DNA from: JANQJA01 sp040880285
Lineage (GTDB): Bacteria; Pseudomonadota; Gammaproteobacteria; Pseudomonadales; Azotimanducaceae
Reading direction: 5' to 3'
Assembly (NCBI GenBank): GCA_040880285.1
Contig: JBBDIT010000055.1
Location: 244,825 to 308,824, forward strand
DNA length: 64,000 nucleotides
The position numbers and the translations under genes were made by a program. The notes beneath the pieces were generated by a model that searched no databases, was not told the origin of the DNA, and was given only the letters and a program-made list of their open reading frames with translations. Within the stretch, counting starts at the first letter, position 1, and each line of letters starts with the position of its first letter. Positions 54,530 through 63,722 of this stretch are shown in pieces.

Positions 54530-55013
54530 ATGCTCGACTATCGAGTCACGATATACAATGAATTTGTTCATGAGCAGGAGAACCCTGAAGTCAGGTCGGT
54601 TTACCCTGACGGTATTCACGGTGCCATCGGTGCGTCGCTGCGGGATGAGCCGGGTTTTACAGTACATAGAATTGCCCAATGCCGAAATGTATGGAGAACA
54701 ATTTGATGTACCGGAACCGGATGAATTATTGTTCATTAGCTGGTTCGAAGGTGGTGAAGTCTTCCGAAGTGGTGCTGTCTGGCACCGGGGACGTGGCCGA
54801 ATCTTTTACTTCCGGCCTGGTCATGAGAGCTATCCAATTTACTATAACCAGGAAATTCTCAAGGTGATTGCCAACGGGGTACGCTGGGCGAAATTCAAGG
54901 GCAATACCGCAACTACTGGCATCATCCAGTGCCCGAACATCACCGAACCGCTGGAGCCAATTGCGGACAAAGGGTTCGAGTTCCCGCAAATCCGCCATCC
55001 GGGGTCGTCATGA
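54530..55013 (+). pseudogene. Broken thuA-like gene (internal deletion with frameshift)
   Basis: The N-terminal part of a ThuA family protein is readable from ATG 54530 (VTIYNEFVHEQENPEV, then VYPDGIHGAIGASL) and stops at 54706. The C-terminal part is in another frame up to 55013 (MYGEQFDVPEPDELLF, SWFEGGEVFRSG, YFRPGHESYPIYYN). The join is near 54650-54670. Compared with intact family members about 90 to 100 central residues are missing, including the GH segments of the core. A short frame from ATG 54645 could still make the C-terminal fragment. Its TGA overlaps the Nudix start (ATGATG), suggesting the two genes were coupled. Confidence 0.85.
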
Positions 55014-55621
55014 TGCCGATCGCGATTCCATCGATCGAACAACGACTATCCGTGTATACACCACCGGCTGTCGCCTCACACGAGCAGTCACGTCATGCCG
55101 CGGTAGCGACCATACTGCGTGAAAACAACCATGACACAGAAGCGTTGTTCATTCTGCGGGCGACCAGCGAGGATGATCCCTGGTCAGGGCATATGGCTTT
55201 CCCTGGCGGTCATCGGGATCCAGGGGACCCGTCGTTGCGCGCTGCTGCCGAACGGGAGACACTGGAAGAAATCGGACTGGACCTGAATCTCCATGCCCGC
55301 TTTCTGGGTGAAATCGACGCGGTCCGGGCCAATCCGCGGGGGCGAGACATCAATATTCTGGTCACGCCCTTCGTTTATGTGCTGGAATGGGAGGACCCTG
55401 TGTTGACCCCGAACTATGAGGTGGCTGACATCTTGTGGGGATCACTTGCAGACATGTACTCGCGTAACACCCTGACCCGGGGAGAATTCGAAGTGGCAGG
55501 ACAAGTGCTGGAGTATCCGGGCTTCAGTGTTGGTGACCACGTGGTTTGGGGATTGACATTGCGTATGTTGGATCAGTTCTTCAGGATGCTGGATCCTGAT
55601 TGGCAAGTCATCTACGAATAG
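55010..55621 (+). CDS. Nudix hydrolase, CoA-diphosphatase-like
   Basis: The 203-residue protein carries a Nudix motif of the NudL/YeaB type, FPGGHRDPGD then RETLEEIGL, near residues 60-82. That subfamily splits CoA and its thioesters. Two start codons in a row, at 55010 and 55013, lie at the stop of thuA. The hydroxyacid dehydrogenase gene follows after 18 bases. Confidence 0.85.
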   Translation: MMPIAIPSIEQRLSVYTPPAVASHEQSRHAAVATILRENNHDTEALFILRATSEDDPWSGHMAFPGGHRDPGDPSLRAAAERETLEEIGLDLNLHARFLGEIDAVRANPRGRDINILVTPFVYVLEWEDPVLTPNYEVADILWGSLADMYSRNTLTRGEFEVAGQVLEYPGFSVGDHVVWGLTLRMLDQFFRMLDPDWQVIYE

Positions 55622-55639
55622 CAGTACTAAGGATCAGCA

Positions 55640-56713
55640 ATGTCCAAAGGTGGAGCAATTATGGCGAATAAGAAGGTGGTAGTGCAGTTGCCGGCGACCG
55701 CAAAGCAGGTGCCGGTTGAGCAGCGATATTCATTGGAGCTTGAAGCCCTGGCTGGCATTGCGGATATTGTCGAGGTTGACGGCTCCACCTCTGCGACGTT
55801 TCTGGAGGGGGCGAGAGGCGCCGATGCGCTGATTACTTCCTGGGGGATTAATATCGACCAGCAGATTATCCGTGGACTCGAAAAGTGTGTAGTCATTGGC
55901 GTCGGCAGCGTCGGTGTTGACATGGTCGATGTTGATGCAGCCACCGATGCCGGTATTGTCGTCACCAATGTGCCTGACGTATTTATCGAAGAAGTTGCGG
56001 ATCATACGATGATGTTGCTGTTGGCTTGTGCAAGGCGCGTCAAGTTGATGGACAAGATGGTGAGTCGGGGTGACTGGTACAAGGGGCGGCCGGTATTTAA
56101 CGAGATCCCCAGGTTATGGGGCCAGACCTTGGGTCTCATTTCGTTTGGCAACGTGGCCCAGGCGGTTGCGCGTCGTGCCAGGGCTTTCGGATTCCATATT
56201 ATTGCCTTTGATCCATACATCACGGAACTCAAGATGACCGCGGAAGGCGTCGAACCGGTTACCTTTGATGAGCTGCTTCGTCGGTCTGACTATTTGTCTG
56301 TCCATCCTGGCTTGAATGAAGGCACGCGGGGTATGTTGGGTCCGGATGAGTTTCAAAAAATGAAAGCTGGCGCCGTGGTGGTGAACTGTGGCCGGGGTCC
56401 TGTCATCAACGAAACTGCATTGATAGCCGCGCTTGAGGCCGGCGAGATCGCGGCAGCCGGTCTGGACGTGTTGGAGAAAGAGCCGCCGGATGAGAATAAT
56501 CCGCTTTTGTCCATGGACAATGTGATCATGACGCCACATTCAGCGTCGGCTACGAGCCGGATGCGCCCGGAAACCAGACGGCGAGTTGGGCGCGAGGTTG
56601 CGCTAGTGCTGCAAGGCAGGTGGCCGATGAGCTGTGTTAACCCGACAGTGTTACCGAGAGTCGATCTCCAGCGATGGCAACCCTATCCGATGGATCGTGG
56701 TCCGAACCGATAA
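55640..56713 (+). CDS. D-isomer-specific 2-hydroxyacid dehydrogenase
   Basis: The 357-residue protein has the NAD-binding motif GLISFGNVAQAVARRA and the catalytic triad Arg in NCGRGP, Glu in EKEPP and His in TPHSAS. It resembles the CtBP-like branch. Two starts, 55640 (AAGGA upstream) and 55661 (GGAG upstream), are possible. The C-terminal tail is extended beyond the usual length. It is followed after 24 bases by the ThDP enzyme, so a joint pathway acting on a 2-oxo/2-hydroxy acid is likely, but the substrate is unknown. Confidence 0.9.
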   Translation: MSKGGAIMANKKVVVQLPATAKQVPVEQRYSLELEALAGIADIVEVDGSTSATFLEGARGADALITSWGINIDQQIIRGLEKCVVIGVGSVGVDMVDVDAATDAGIVVTNVPDVFIEEVADHTMMLLLACARRVKLMDKMVSRGDWYKGRPVFNEIPRLWGQTLGLISFGNVAQAVARRARAFGFHIIAFDPYITELKMTAEGVEPVTFDELLRRSDYLSVHPGLNEGTRGMLGPDEFQKMKAGAVVVNCGRGPVINETALIAALEAGEIAAAGLDVLEKEPPDENNPLLSMDNVIMTPHSASATSRMRPETRRRVGREVALVLQGRWPMSCVNPTVLPRVDLQRWQPYPMDRGPNR

Positions 56714-56737
56714 CCTTAAATTTCCAGAGGTATTACT

Positions 56738-58369
56738 ATGAAAGTCGCCAACGCTATAGCTGAGGTGCTGAAGAAAGAGGGCGTCAAATTTATCATTGGC
56801 TACCCCGTCAACCCAATCATTGAAGCCGCGGCGGAGGCAGATATCCGAACGATTATTGTGCGCCAGGAACGTGTCGGTTTGCACATGGCTGATGCAGTCA
56901 GCCGCTTGAGTTCCGGCCATGATATCGGTGTATTTGTGATGCAGCATGGACCCGGAGCAGAGAATGCATTTGGTGGCGTGGCGCAAGCATACAGTGAATC
57001 GGTACCGATACTGGTAATGCCAGCCGGGTACCAGCGCCGACTCGCAAACTACTACCCGAACTTCAATTCCACCTTGAATATGAAGCATATTACCAAATGG
57101 GCTGAACCACTGACCATGGGACGTGCGTTGCCTGAGGTCATGCGCCGTGCTTTTTGGCAACTGAGGAACGGGCGGCCGGGTCCAGTGTTGGTGGAAGTGC
57201 CGCTGGATGTATTTCGTGAGGACGTTGACGATGATTTTCAGTATGTGCCAAGTTTCAAGACCCGCTACACGCCTGATCCGGAGGCTGTAGACCAGGTGGC
57301 CGAAGTGCTGGCGAACGCCGAGCGCCCCGTTATTTATGCGGGGCAGGGAGTTCATTATGCACGCGCCTGGGACGAGCTACGGCAACTCGCGGAGTCAATG
57401 AACATTCCCGTTACAACGAGCCTCGAAGGCAAGAGTGCGTTTCCGGAAAATCATCCGCTTTCACTTGGCTCTGGCGGGCGCTCCCTGCCCAGGGCAGTGC
57501 ATGAATTTCTGCAGGATGCAGACGTGATCTTCGGAATTGGCTGCAGCTTTGCGCTTACCGGTTTCGGTGTTCAGATGCCGAAAGGAAAAACGATCATTCA
57601 TGCGACCCTTGATCCGATGGATCTCAACAAGGATGTCCCGGCAGAATATGCCCTGACTGGCGATGCACAGTTAACCCTGCGCGCCATCAACAATGCGCTG
57701 GCGGGGAAGGACAGGAAAATGGCTGACGCCAGGACGACTGTACCGGACAAGATCAAATCGATCAGGGATGAATGGCTGGCAGATTGGATGCCTAAATTGA
57801 CTAGCAATGAGGCACCAATCACACCCTACAGGGTCATTTGGGACCTGCTTCACAATGTGGATATTGATAACACAATTATTACCCATGACGCGGGTAGTCC
57901 GCGCGACCAGATCTCGCCATTTTGGGAAAGTACCCAGCCATTGAGCTATATCGGTTGGGGGAAAACCACGCAGTTAGGCTATGGCCTCGGCCTCGCCATG
58001 GGTGCCAAGCTGGCACGACCCGATGCCTTGTGTATCAATGTATGGGGTGATGCAGCGATTGGATTTACCGGTATGGATTTTGAGACAGCGGTGCGGGAGC
58101 GGCTTCCTGTGTTATCCATCCTGTTCAACAATTTCTCAATGGCGATTGAATTGCCCATCATGCAGGTGTCGACGGAAAAATACCGGGCGACCGATATTTC
58201 CGGCAACTATGCCGACATGGCCAAGGCGTTTGGTGGTTACGGTGAACGTATCACGTCGCCAGATGAGATTGTGCCTTCGATCAAGCGAGGCATTGAAGCC
58301 ACCCAGAAAGGACAGGCGGCGTTGCTTGAATTTATAACAAGTCAAGAGCTTGGTGTCTCAACGTTCTGA
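56738..58369 (+). CDS. Thiamine diphosphate-dependent enzyme, acetolactate-synthase-like
   Basis: The 543-residue protein has the three domains of ThDP-dependent decarboxylases and carboligases: N-terminal PYR domain with Glu44 in VRQERVGLHMADA, a central Rossmann part, and a C-terminal PP domain with the metal motif WGDAAIGFTGMDFE followed by FNNFS. It may be a carboligase or decarboxylase such as a benzoylformate-, sulfopyruvate- or acetolactate-type enzyme; specificity cannot be read. It is paired with the preceding 2-hydroxyacid dehydrogenase. Confidence 0.88.
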   Translation: MKVANAIAEVLKKEGVKFIIGYPVNPIIEAAAEADIRTIIVRQERVGLHMADAVSRLSSGHDIGVFVMQHGPGAENAFGGVAQAYSESVPILVMPAGYQRRLANYYPNFNSTLNMKHITKWAEPLTMGRALPEVMRRAFWQLRNGRPGPVLVEVPLDVFREDVDDDFQYVPSFKTRYTPDPEAVDQVAEVLANAERPVIYAGQGVHYARAWDELRQLAESMNIPVTTSLEGKSAFPENHPLSLGSGGRSLPRAVHEFLQDADVIFGIGCSFALTGFGVQMPKGKTIIHATLDPMDLNKDVPAEYALTGDAQLTLRAINNALAGKDRKMADARTTVPDKIKSIRDEWLADWMPKLTSNEAPITPYRVIWDLLHNVDIDNTIITHDAGSPRDQISPFWESTQPLSYIGWGKTTQLGYGLGLAMGAKLARPDALCINVWGDAAIGFTGMDFETAVRERLPVLSILFNNFSMAIELPIMQVSTEKYRATDISGNYADMAKAFGGYGERITSPDEIVPSIKRGIEATQKGQAALLEFITSQELGVSTF

Positions 58370-58388
58370 CGATGATGACATGAGAGCG

Positions 58389-59693
58389 CTAACTTTCTGA
58401 TTTAGGCCCGGATTTCTTTTTCGTTGTTTTTTTGGCAGGCGACTTGCGTCGCGTACGCTTCCTGCCTCTGGTTGAATAAAGAAAGGCAAGAAAATGTTCG
58501 ACACCATTTTTGACATGCTCACTCCTCACTGACGCGAACATATCAAACGCGTGCTGAGCGCCTTCGACCTCGGCATATACGACTGGTTGGTTGGAAGTGC
58601 CCTTGAGTGTTGCGGCGAAGTCCCTGGCTTCCTCGACCGGAACCAGTGAATCCATATCGCCATGGATAATAAAAAATGGGGGCGCATCCGCATTGACACG
58701 GAACAGTGGTGAAGCCTTCTCGTATTCCTCGAGGTGACTGTCCCTTTGCAGTTTCATCAATGAAGATTCGAATAGTTTGAGTTGGGCATTGTGACGTTGA
58801 TGATGATTTGAATCCGTCAGGTCGTAGACGCCATAAAAGGGCACCGCGCCCTGTACCGTCGTGTCGATATCTTCAAAGCCGGGTTGGAAGACGGGATCAT
58901 TTGGCGTGAGGGCCAACAAGGCACACAAGTGACCACCAGCCGAACCACCAGTGACCACGATGAATCCAGGATCACCACCATAGTCCACAATATGCTCCTT
59001 GATCCACGTGAGGGCCTGTTTGCAGTCGATCATGTGCTCCGGAAACGTTGCTTGCGGACAAAGACGATAGTCTGTGCTCACACAAATCCAGTCTCTCTCT
59101 GCCATGTGTGCCATCAATGGGAGGGCCTGTTCGTTCTTTGAGCCCATGTTACGAGTCCAGGCACCACCGTGAATCTGGAATAACACCGGGCTCTTCGCCA
59201 GGTGCCGTCTTGGCCGATAAATATCGAGGGCCTGGCCATGATCACCAAATTCGATGTCCTTGATAACCTCGACCCGGCGGCTGACGCTGGTAAAAGGCAG
59301 TTTGATAAGGCCCCAATCCGGGCCCTTGGCCAGTCTGGTCCGAAGTTCCGGGTTGATTTTTTCTTGGTAATCGTCACCGAACGTGGTTTGAAGCGCTTGC
59401 TTCACCGTCCATGCGGCGCGCTCTCCGGTCAGGTAGAAGTAGCCCATGGCGAGCCAGGAAGCAGCAAAGATCAAAAATCCCAGGGCCGCCAGAAATCCTT
59501 CAAGGGCGCCGCTCCAGATAAACAGGAATACCAATAGCACCTGCCAGGCAATATGGTGCAAGGCCAGTTCACCGGTAAGCCACCCCACCAGGAAGCTGAC
59601 CACACAAAGGTTGGGATGATCGTTGATTGGACGATACAGGTTATAGGCGGACCAGCCTGCAATCATGGCAAACAGGAAGAACAGCGCGGTCAA
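58389..59693 (-). CDS. Membrane-anchored esterase/lipase with Lys-rich tail
   Basis: The 434-residue protein starts with three to four membrane helices (about 1-90), then has an alpha/beta hydrolase-3 domain with the HGG oxyanion motif (IHGGAWTRN) and elbow GGSAGG, plus Asp and His near the C terminus. The last 25 residues are a dense Lys/Arg tail (about 409-430). The start is a TTG with GGGAGG just upstream; ATG at 59666 is an alternative. It is convergent with the ThDP gene (19 bases). Confidence 0.83.
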   Translation of the reverse strand: MTALFFLFAMIAGWSAYNLYRPINDHPNLCVVSFLVGWLTGELALHHIAWQVLLVFLFIWSGALEGFLAALGFLIFAASWLAMGYFYLTGERAAWTVKQALQTTFGDDYQEKINPELRTRLAKGPDWGLIKLPFTSVSRRVEVIKDIEFGDHGQALDIYRPRRHLAKSPVLFQIHGGAWTRNMGSKNEQALPLMAHMAERDWICVSTDYRLCPQATFPEHMIDCKQALTWIKEHIVDYGGDPGFIVVTGGSAGGHLCALLALTPNDPVFQPGFEDIDTTVQGAVPFYGVYDLTDSNHHQRHNAQLKLFESSLMKLQRDSHLEEYEKASPLFRVNADAPPFFIIHGDMDSLVPVEEARDFAATLKGTSNQPVVYAEVEGAQHAFDMFASVRSEHVKNGVEHFLAFLYSTRGRKRTRRKSPAKKTTKKKSGPKSES

Positions 59694-59821
59694 CAGGGCC
59701 TCCCAGAGGTCTGAATCAGTTGATTTGTGAGCATGGATGATTGCATTATTGACCCTTGAGTTCTACCCGGCTGTTTGCTCGAACAAGAAAATCAACAAGT
59801 TCACTGGGGAATCCCCGCAAA

Positions 59822-60613
59822 ATGCAAAAGTCACGGATATACCTGCTTCTCGGCACAAATACGATTGTGCTTTACGGGCTCGTGTTGTTCCTTTTGAAAG
59901 ATGCCAGTACGCAACAGTTTGTGGTCGTCGGAATTGCGATGGTGTTGATGCTTATTGTGCCATCACTGATGATCAACAAGTTATTCGATACCCAGATGCA
60001 ATCCATCAAGGAAAAGAGTGCCGAGATCAAGGTGCTCACTGATGAGCTGGACTCGGTCAAGGCGCGAATGTCGCAAGTGACGACGCTCGATGAGTTGACG
60101 GGTTGCTACAACAGAGTACATTTTCTTGACATCCTTGCCCAGCATCGGGGTATGAGTGAACGTGGAACCTACGAGTTTACGATTGCAGTTACCCAGGTAG
60201 ACCAGTTCGCAGACATTGTTGATAACGAGGGCCTGGGTCGCGGCAATGAAGTGCTGCAGTTATTTTCAAGAATTGTAAAAGCCGCGCTACGGGAGGTCGA
60301 TGTCATCGCCAGACTGGATTCTGACAAGTTTGGACTGATTCTTTCTGGATGCTCGGAAGTTGATGCCCTCACTACGATCAATCGGATTAGCCAGCTGATA
60401 GGGCAAATCCAGGTAACCGAAGCGGATGATATCAAGATCACCGCGTCAGGGGGGCTCACATCCTTCCATGGAACCGAATCCTGTGAAGACCTGGTAGCCC
60501 ATGCGGAACAGGCATTGGAGTTCGCGGTGGATCAGGGTCGTGATCGGGTAGCGGGTTATCTCTATGCCGATCCTGCCTCCGATGAAGAAGACTCCGTTGA
60601 AGAGCGTTCCTGA
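59822..60613 (+). CDS. Membrane protein with degenerate GGDEF domain
   Basis: The start at 59822 gives 263 residues. Two N-terminal membrane helices (about 6-27 and 35-55) and a short coiled coil precede a GGDEF-fold domain (about 90-250). The signature is RLDSDKFGLIL instead of RYGGDEF, so it should not make c-di-GMP and may serve as a receptor. An acidic tail closes it. It is convergent with hemH. Confidence 0.85.
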   Translation: MQKSRIYLLLGTNTIVLYGLVLFLLKDASTQQFVVVGIAMVLMLIVPSLMINKLFDTQMQSIKEKSAEIKVLTDELDSVKARMSQVTTLDELTGCYNRVHFLDILAQHRGMSERGTYEFTIAVTQVDQFADIVDNEGLGRGNEVLQLFSRIVKAALREVDVIARLDSDKFGLILSGCSEVDALTTINRISQLIGQIQVTEADDIKITASGGLTSFHGTESCEDLVAHAEQALEFAVDQGRDRVAGYLYADPASDEEDSVEERS

Positions 60614-60667
60614 TCGTCGTCCCCATCAACCTGTGTACTCGCGAAAGTCTCTACCCCTTTTTTTCAA

Positions 60668-61678
60668 TTATTGTGACAGGCTTTCATTGCGATAGAGTCG
60701 CGAAAGTATCAGCTGTGAGATTACCTGCACATGCTCGTCGGAGTCATTCAATGCTGGAATGTAAGTAAATTCATCGCCACCAGCGGACATAAAAATGTCG
60801 CGATTCTCAACCTGGATTTCTTCTAACGTTTCCAGACAGTCAGTTGCAAATCCAGGGCAAACCACCACTACCCGGCGAATACCCTGAGCAGGAAGCGCCT
60901 CGAGCGTCTTGTCTGTATAAGGCTGCAACCAGGGTGCTGGTCCAAATCGGGACTGGAAGGTGGTCAGCCACTGGTCATCGTTAAGACCTGAACTGTGGGC
61001 AATAAGTTCTGCCGTCTTGAAGCATTTCTTTGGATAAGGATCACCTGCTTTTTCCTGGGCCTTGGGTATGCCGTGAAATGAGAAGATGATCTTTGCACCC
61101 TTGTCCAGGTGCCTGGCCTGCACCTCAAGGGATTTGGTGAGAGCGTGAATGTACTGACTGGACTCGAAGTAGTCGTCTACGAATCGAAGGTCCCCGAGGC
61201 GAGAGGAGTGTTTGACGGCAGCAGCCAATTTATCGAAAACGGCTGCGGTGGTGGCTGCAGAATACTGGGGAAAGAGCGGCACTACCATCAGGTCGTCAAT
61301 ACCATCTTCCCGTAAGGACGCAATCGTCTGTCGAATCGAAGGGTTGCCATAAGTCATAGCAGACAGCACTCGTACCGGTCGGGACAACGGCTCGCTTTCG
61401 AGGTCAGCTTCGACTTTTTGTGCCAGCTTGGCCGTATAGTGGCGAATCGGTGCGCCTTCCTCCATCCAGATCGCTGCGTAATTCTCGACCAGGCGTTTAG
61501 GGCGAAACGGCAGGATGAAGCCGTAGAGAATGGGTAACCAGACCAGCCTCGGGATATTCACAACGCGTGGATCCGACAGGAACTCCCGCAAATAGCGCCT
61601 GATCGAAGCTGCAGTTGGTGCATCGGGTGTGCCAAGGTTGACCAACAGAATGCCGAGTCTGGCGTTTGATTTCCTCAT
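60668..61678 (-). CDS. hemH: Ferrochelatase
   Basis: HemH inserts iron into protoporphyrin IX to give haem. The 336-residue protein has LGILLVNLGTPDAP at the N terminus, the metal-binding His in FSFHGIPKAQ and the C-terminal VVVCPGFATDCLETLEEI. No C-terminal membrane extension is seen. It lies 20 bases after the small secreted protein on the same strand and could be co-transcribed with it. Confidence 0.96.
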   Translation of the reverse strand: MRKSNARLGILLVNLGTPDAPTAASIRRYLREFLSDPRVVNIPRLVWLPILYGFILPFRPKRLVENYAAIWMEEGAPIRHYTAKLAQKVEADLESEPLSRPVRVLSAMTYGNPSIRQTIASLREDGIDDLMVVPLFPQYSAATTAAVFDKLAAAVKHSSRLGDLRFVDDYFESSQYIHALTKSLEVQARHLDKGAKIIFSFHGIPKAQEKAGDPYPKKCFKTAELIAHSSGLNDDQWLTTFQSRFGPAPWLQPYTDKTLEALPAQGIRRVVVVCPGFATDCLETLEEIQVENRDIFMSAGGDEFTYIPALNDSDEHVQVISQLILSRLYRNESLSQ

Positions 61679-61698
61679 AGCCTTTGCGATTTCAAATT

Positions 61699-62064
61699 TT
61701 AGTTGAAAAGCGTGATCGAATCACCTGTCTTGACGCCAAGGGTGACCGCCGCATTTTCATAGTTCCTGGCGATTTGAAGCTTGCCTGTTTCAGTGATAAA
61801 CGCGATCCAATCCCCCTGTGGGACATCAGAGTAAGTTTCCCCGAGAGTGGTTTTGAATTGACGTTCGCCGAACTGAACCGTAAAGCTATCCCCCTGGGTA
61901 AGGCCCAGGGATTCGAGCGCTTCAGTACCCACGTTGGTTTCAATGTTACCAAAGTCCATCGAAACCGATTCAACCACGGCAATCACCTGACGATGATGCA
62001 TTGCTGACGCCATCGAGCCGAGGGCGAGAAACAATAGAAAAAATGGTACCTGTGTAAGCCGCAT
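61699..62064 (-). CDS. Secreted protein made of a SAM-hydroxide-transferase C-terminal-like domain
   Basis: The start at 62064 has GGAG upstream and gives 121 residues; a longer frame from 62091 lacks one. A signal peptide ends near residue 21 (LFLALGSMASA). The remainder matches the pattern of the C-terminal beta-barrel domain of SAM hydroxide adenosyltransferases and DUF62 chlorinase-like enzymes: SMDFGNIETNV, then GKLQIARNYENAAVTLGVKTGDS. The N-terminal catalytic domain is absent. In the full enzymes the C-domain supplies part of the adenosyl pocket. Its own function is unknown; export makes a SAM reaction unlikely. Confidence 0.75.
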   Translation of the reverse strand: MRLTQVPFFLLFLALGSMASAMHHRQVIAVVESVSMDFGNIETNVGTEALESLGLTQGDSFTVQFGERQFKTTLGETYSDVPQGDWIAFITETGKLQIARNYENAAVTLGVKTGDSITLFN

Positions 62065-62144
62065 GATGCGCTCTCCAGAGATTGGACCCAACCTTTATAA
62101 CACCGGTCGAGCGCCGAAGGAACTCTCGCTGACGCTTGTGCACC

Positions 62145-63722
62145 TTATGCCGGATCGAATTTTCCGGTATCTGATTCAGCATTGACATCAGAACCTTGTT
62201 CGGCCTGGGGGGCGCGAAACAAATTGGCGAAGTCATCGAAGTTAAACGGCTTGGCGATAAACCCGGTGAGCAACGCACGCAGGGTTGGGTCGTCAATTTC
62301 GCCACGCGAATATCCGCTGGTCAGGTAGGCATCAACTTCAGTAATCCGTGCGATCTGTGACAGGAGGTCAGAGCCGTTAATGTGAGGCATCAGGTAATCA
62401 ACGATGACGGCATCCAGCTTGCCTCGGTGAACATTGGCTAGTCGAAGTGCCTCTTGTGGATCGGAAGTCGCTAAAACATCAATGCCTAACCGTGAGAGAT
62501 AGGCATTTGCAAGAGACAGTATTTCCGGTTCATCATCGACTACCAGAATGCATGAGGGCCTGGCCTTTGAGGGCGTCCGATAACGAATTGTCGAGGCAGG
62601 ACTGACTGGAAATGCAACCTTGATCGTCGTGCCAATTCCCCTTGTGCTGTCTATAAACAAACTGGCGCCGTGGCCGCGTACGATTCCCTGAACAGCGGCC
62701 ATACCAAGTCCGCGACCGGTGAACTTGGTTGAATAGTAGGGTTCAAACACGCGATCAATGATTTGCGGAGACATGCCCACACCATTGTCTTTCACTTCAA
62801 GCACAAAGACGTCACCCGGTTCCATGCTGGAAGGGAACGCGGCACGAGAAATTTCCTGTTCCGTCAGTGACGTCTTGTAGGTGGAAATTACGACCTCGCC
62901 CTGCTCTTGTGTCGACTCGTAGATAGCCTCCATCGCATTGATGCAGAGATCGTTAACCAGTTGCTTGACCTGGCTTTCAGACGCATTGATGGGCTCAACA
63001 GTACTCGATAGCGAATAGGTCAGGTTGCAACGACTGTCTGCAGGGAGCCGGATATTGGTGATCACGTCGTTGAGGTCAGTTGCTGAGAGTATAAAGTGTC
63101 CACGACCAGAGTAGGCCAGCATCTGGGTGCACACGTCGGCAGCGCGACTTGCCGCATTGGTGATTGCTTCGATACTTTCTATGTCTTCATCTTCAGTAAC
63201 CTTGTCCTGGAGTAATTGGGCATTGCCCTGGATAACGGTCAAAAGATTGTTGAAATCGTGAGAAACACCACCTGCCAGTGTACTCAGGCTATCGATTCGA
63301 AGTTGGAGCTTGCGATTCAATTCCTCGATTTCGCGATTACGAAGCTCAATCGAAGCGCGACTCGGCAATGCAATCGCGGCCGGAATTAGCGGCCACAACA
63401 GGATCGCCGTGGCCACTGAAACAAGAGCCGTCGCAAGCTTGAACATCCCTTCTATGTAATACACGGGGTACCACACCACAACGATATTGGCGAGGTGCGT
63501 GATACCGCACAGTAAAATAAAAGCAGCGAAAAGTCCGACAATGGGTTTTGGAAGATCGGAGCGTTTACGTAACAACACCAGCATGGCAGCGGGGATTGAA
63601 AAGTAAGCGAGTACAATCAGGATGTCTGAACCGACATGCAGCAGCAACAAGTCCTGACGCCACAAGAAGCACATTCCGTGGGGCATAAAGCTCGAAATAT
63701 CGAACAGCTCGGAAAACGCCAT
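62145..63722 (-). CDS. Hybrid histidine kinase with ethylene-receptor-like membrane domain
   Basis: The 525-residue protein begins with three membrane helices (about 25-115). Helix 1 contains SDILIVLAYFSIP (Asp33) and helix 2 CGITH (Cys72, His76), matching Asp25, Cys65 and His69 of plant ETR1, where Cys and His hold copper for ethylene. A HisKA domain (phospho-His155 in VSHDFNNLL), an HATPase domain (DNGVGM, GRGLGMAAV) and a receiver domain (phospho-Asp442 in IVDYLMP) follow, so it is a hybrid kinase without a GAF domain. GAGGGGG precedes the ATG. Ligand unknown. Confidence 0.87.
   Translation of the reverse strand: MAFSELFDISSFMPHGMCFLWRQDLLLLHVGSDILIVLAYFSIPAAMLVLLRKRSDLPKPIVGLFAAFILLCGITHLANIVVVWYPVYYIEGMFKLATALVSVATAILLWPLIPAAIALPSRASIELRNREIEELNRKLQLRIDSLSTLAGGVSHDFNNLLTVIQGNAQLLQDKVTEDEDIESIEAITNAASRAADVCTQMLAYSGRGHFILSATDLNDVITNIRLPADSRCNLTYSLSSTVEPINASESQVKQLVNDLCINAMEAIYESTQEQGEVVISTYKTSLTEQEISRAAFPSSMEPGDVFVLEVKDNGVGMSPQIIDRVFEPYYSTKFTGRGLGMAAVQGIVRGHGASLFIDSTRGIGTTIKVAFPVSPASTIRYRTPSKARPSCILVVDDEPEILSLANAYLSRLGIDVLATSDPQEALRLANVHRGKLDAVIVDYLMPHINGSDLLSQIARITEVDAYLTSGYSRGEIDDPTLRALLTGFIAKPFNFDDFANLFRAPQAEQGSDVNAESDTGKFDPA

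Noticed and set aside
54491..54736. N-terminal extension of the M48 protease
   Set aside because: It would put 80 unconserved residues before the lipoprotein signal; the ATG at 54490 is right before it.
60650..60665. T-run between the GGDEF gene and hemH as a terminator
   Set aside because: No stable stem precedes the T-run.
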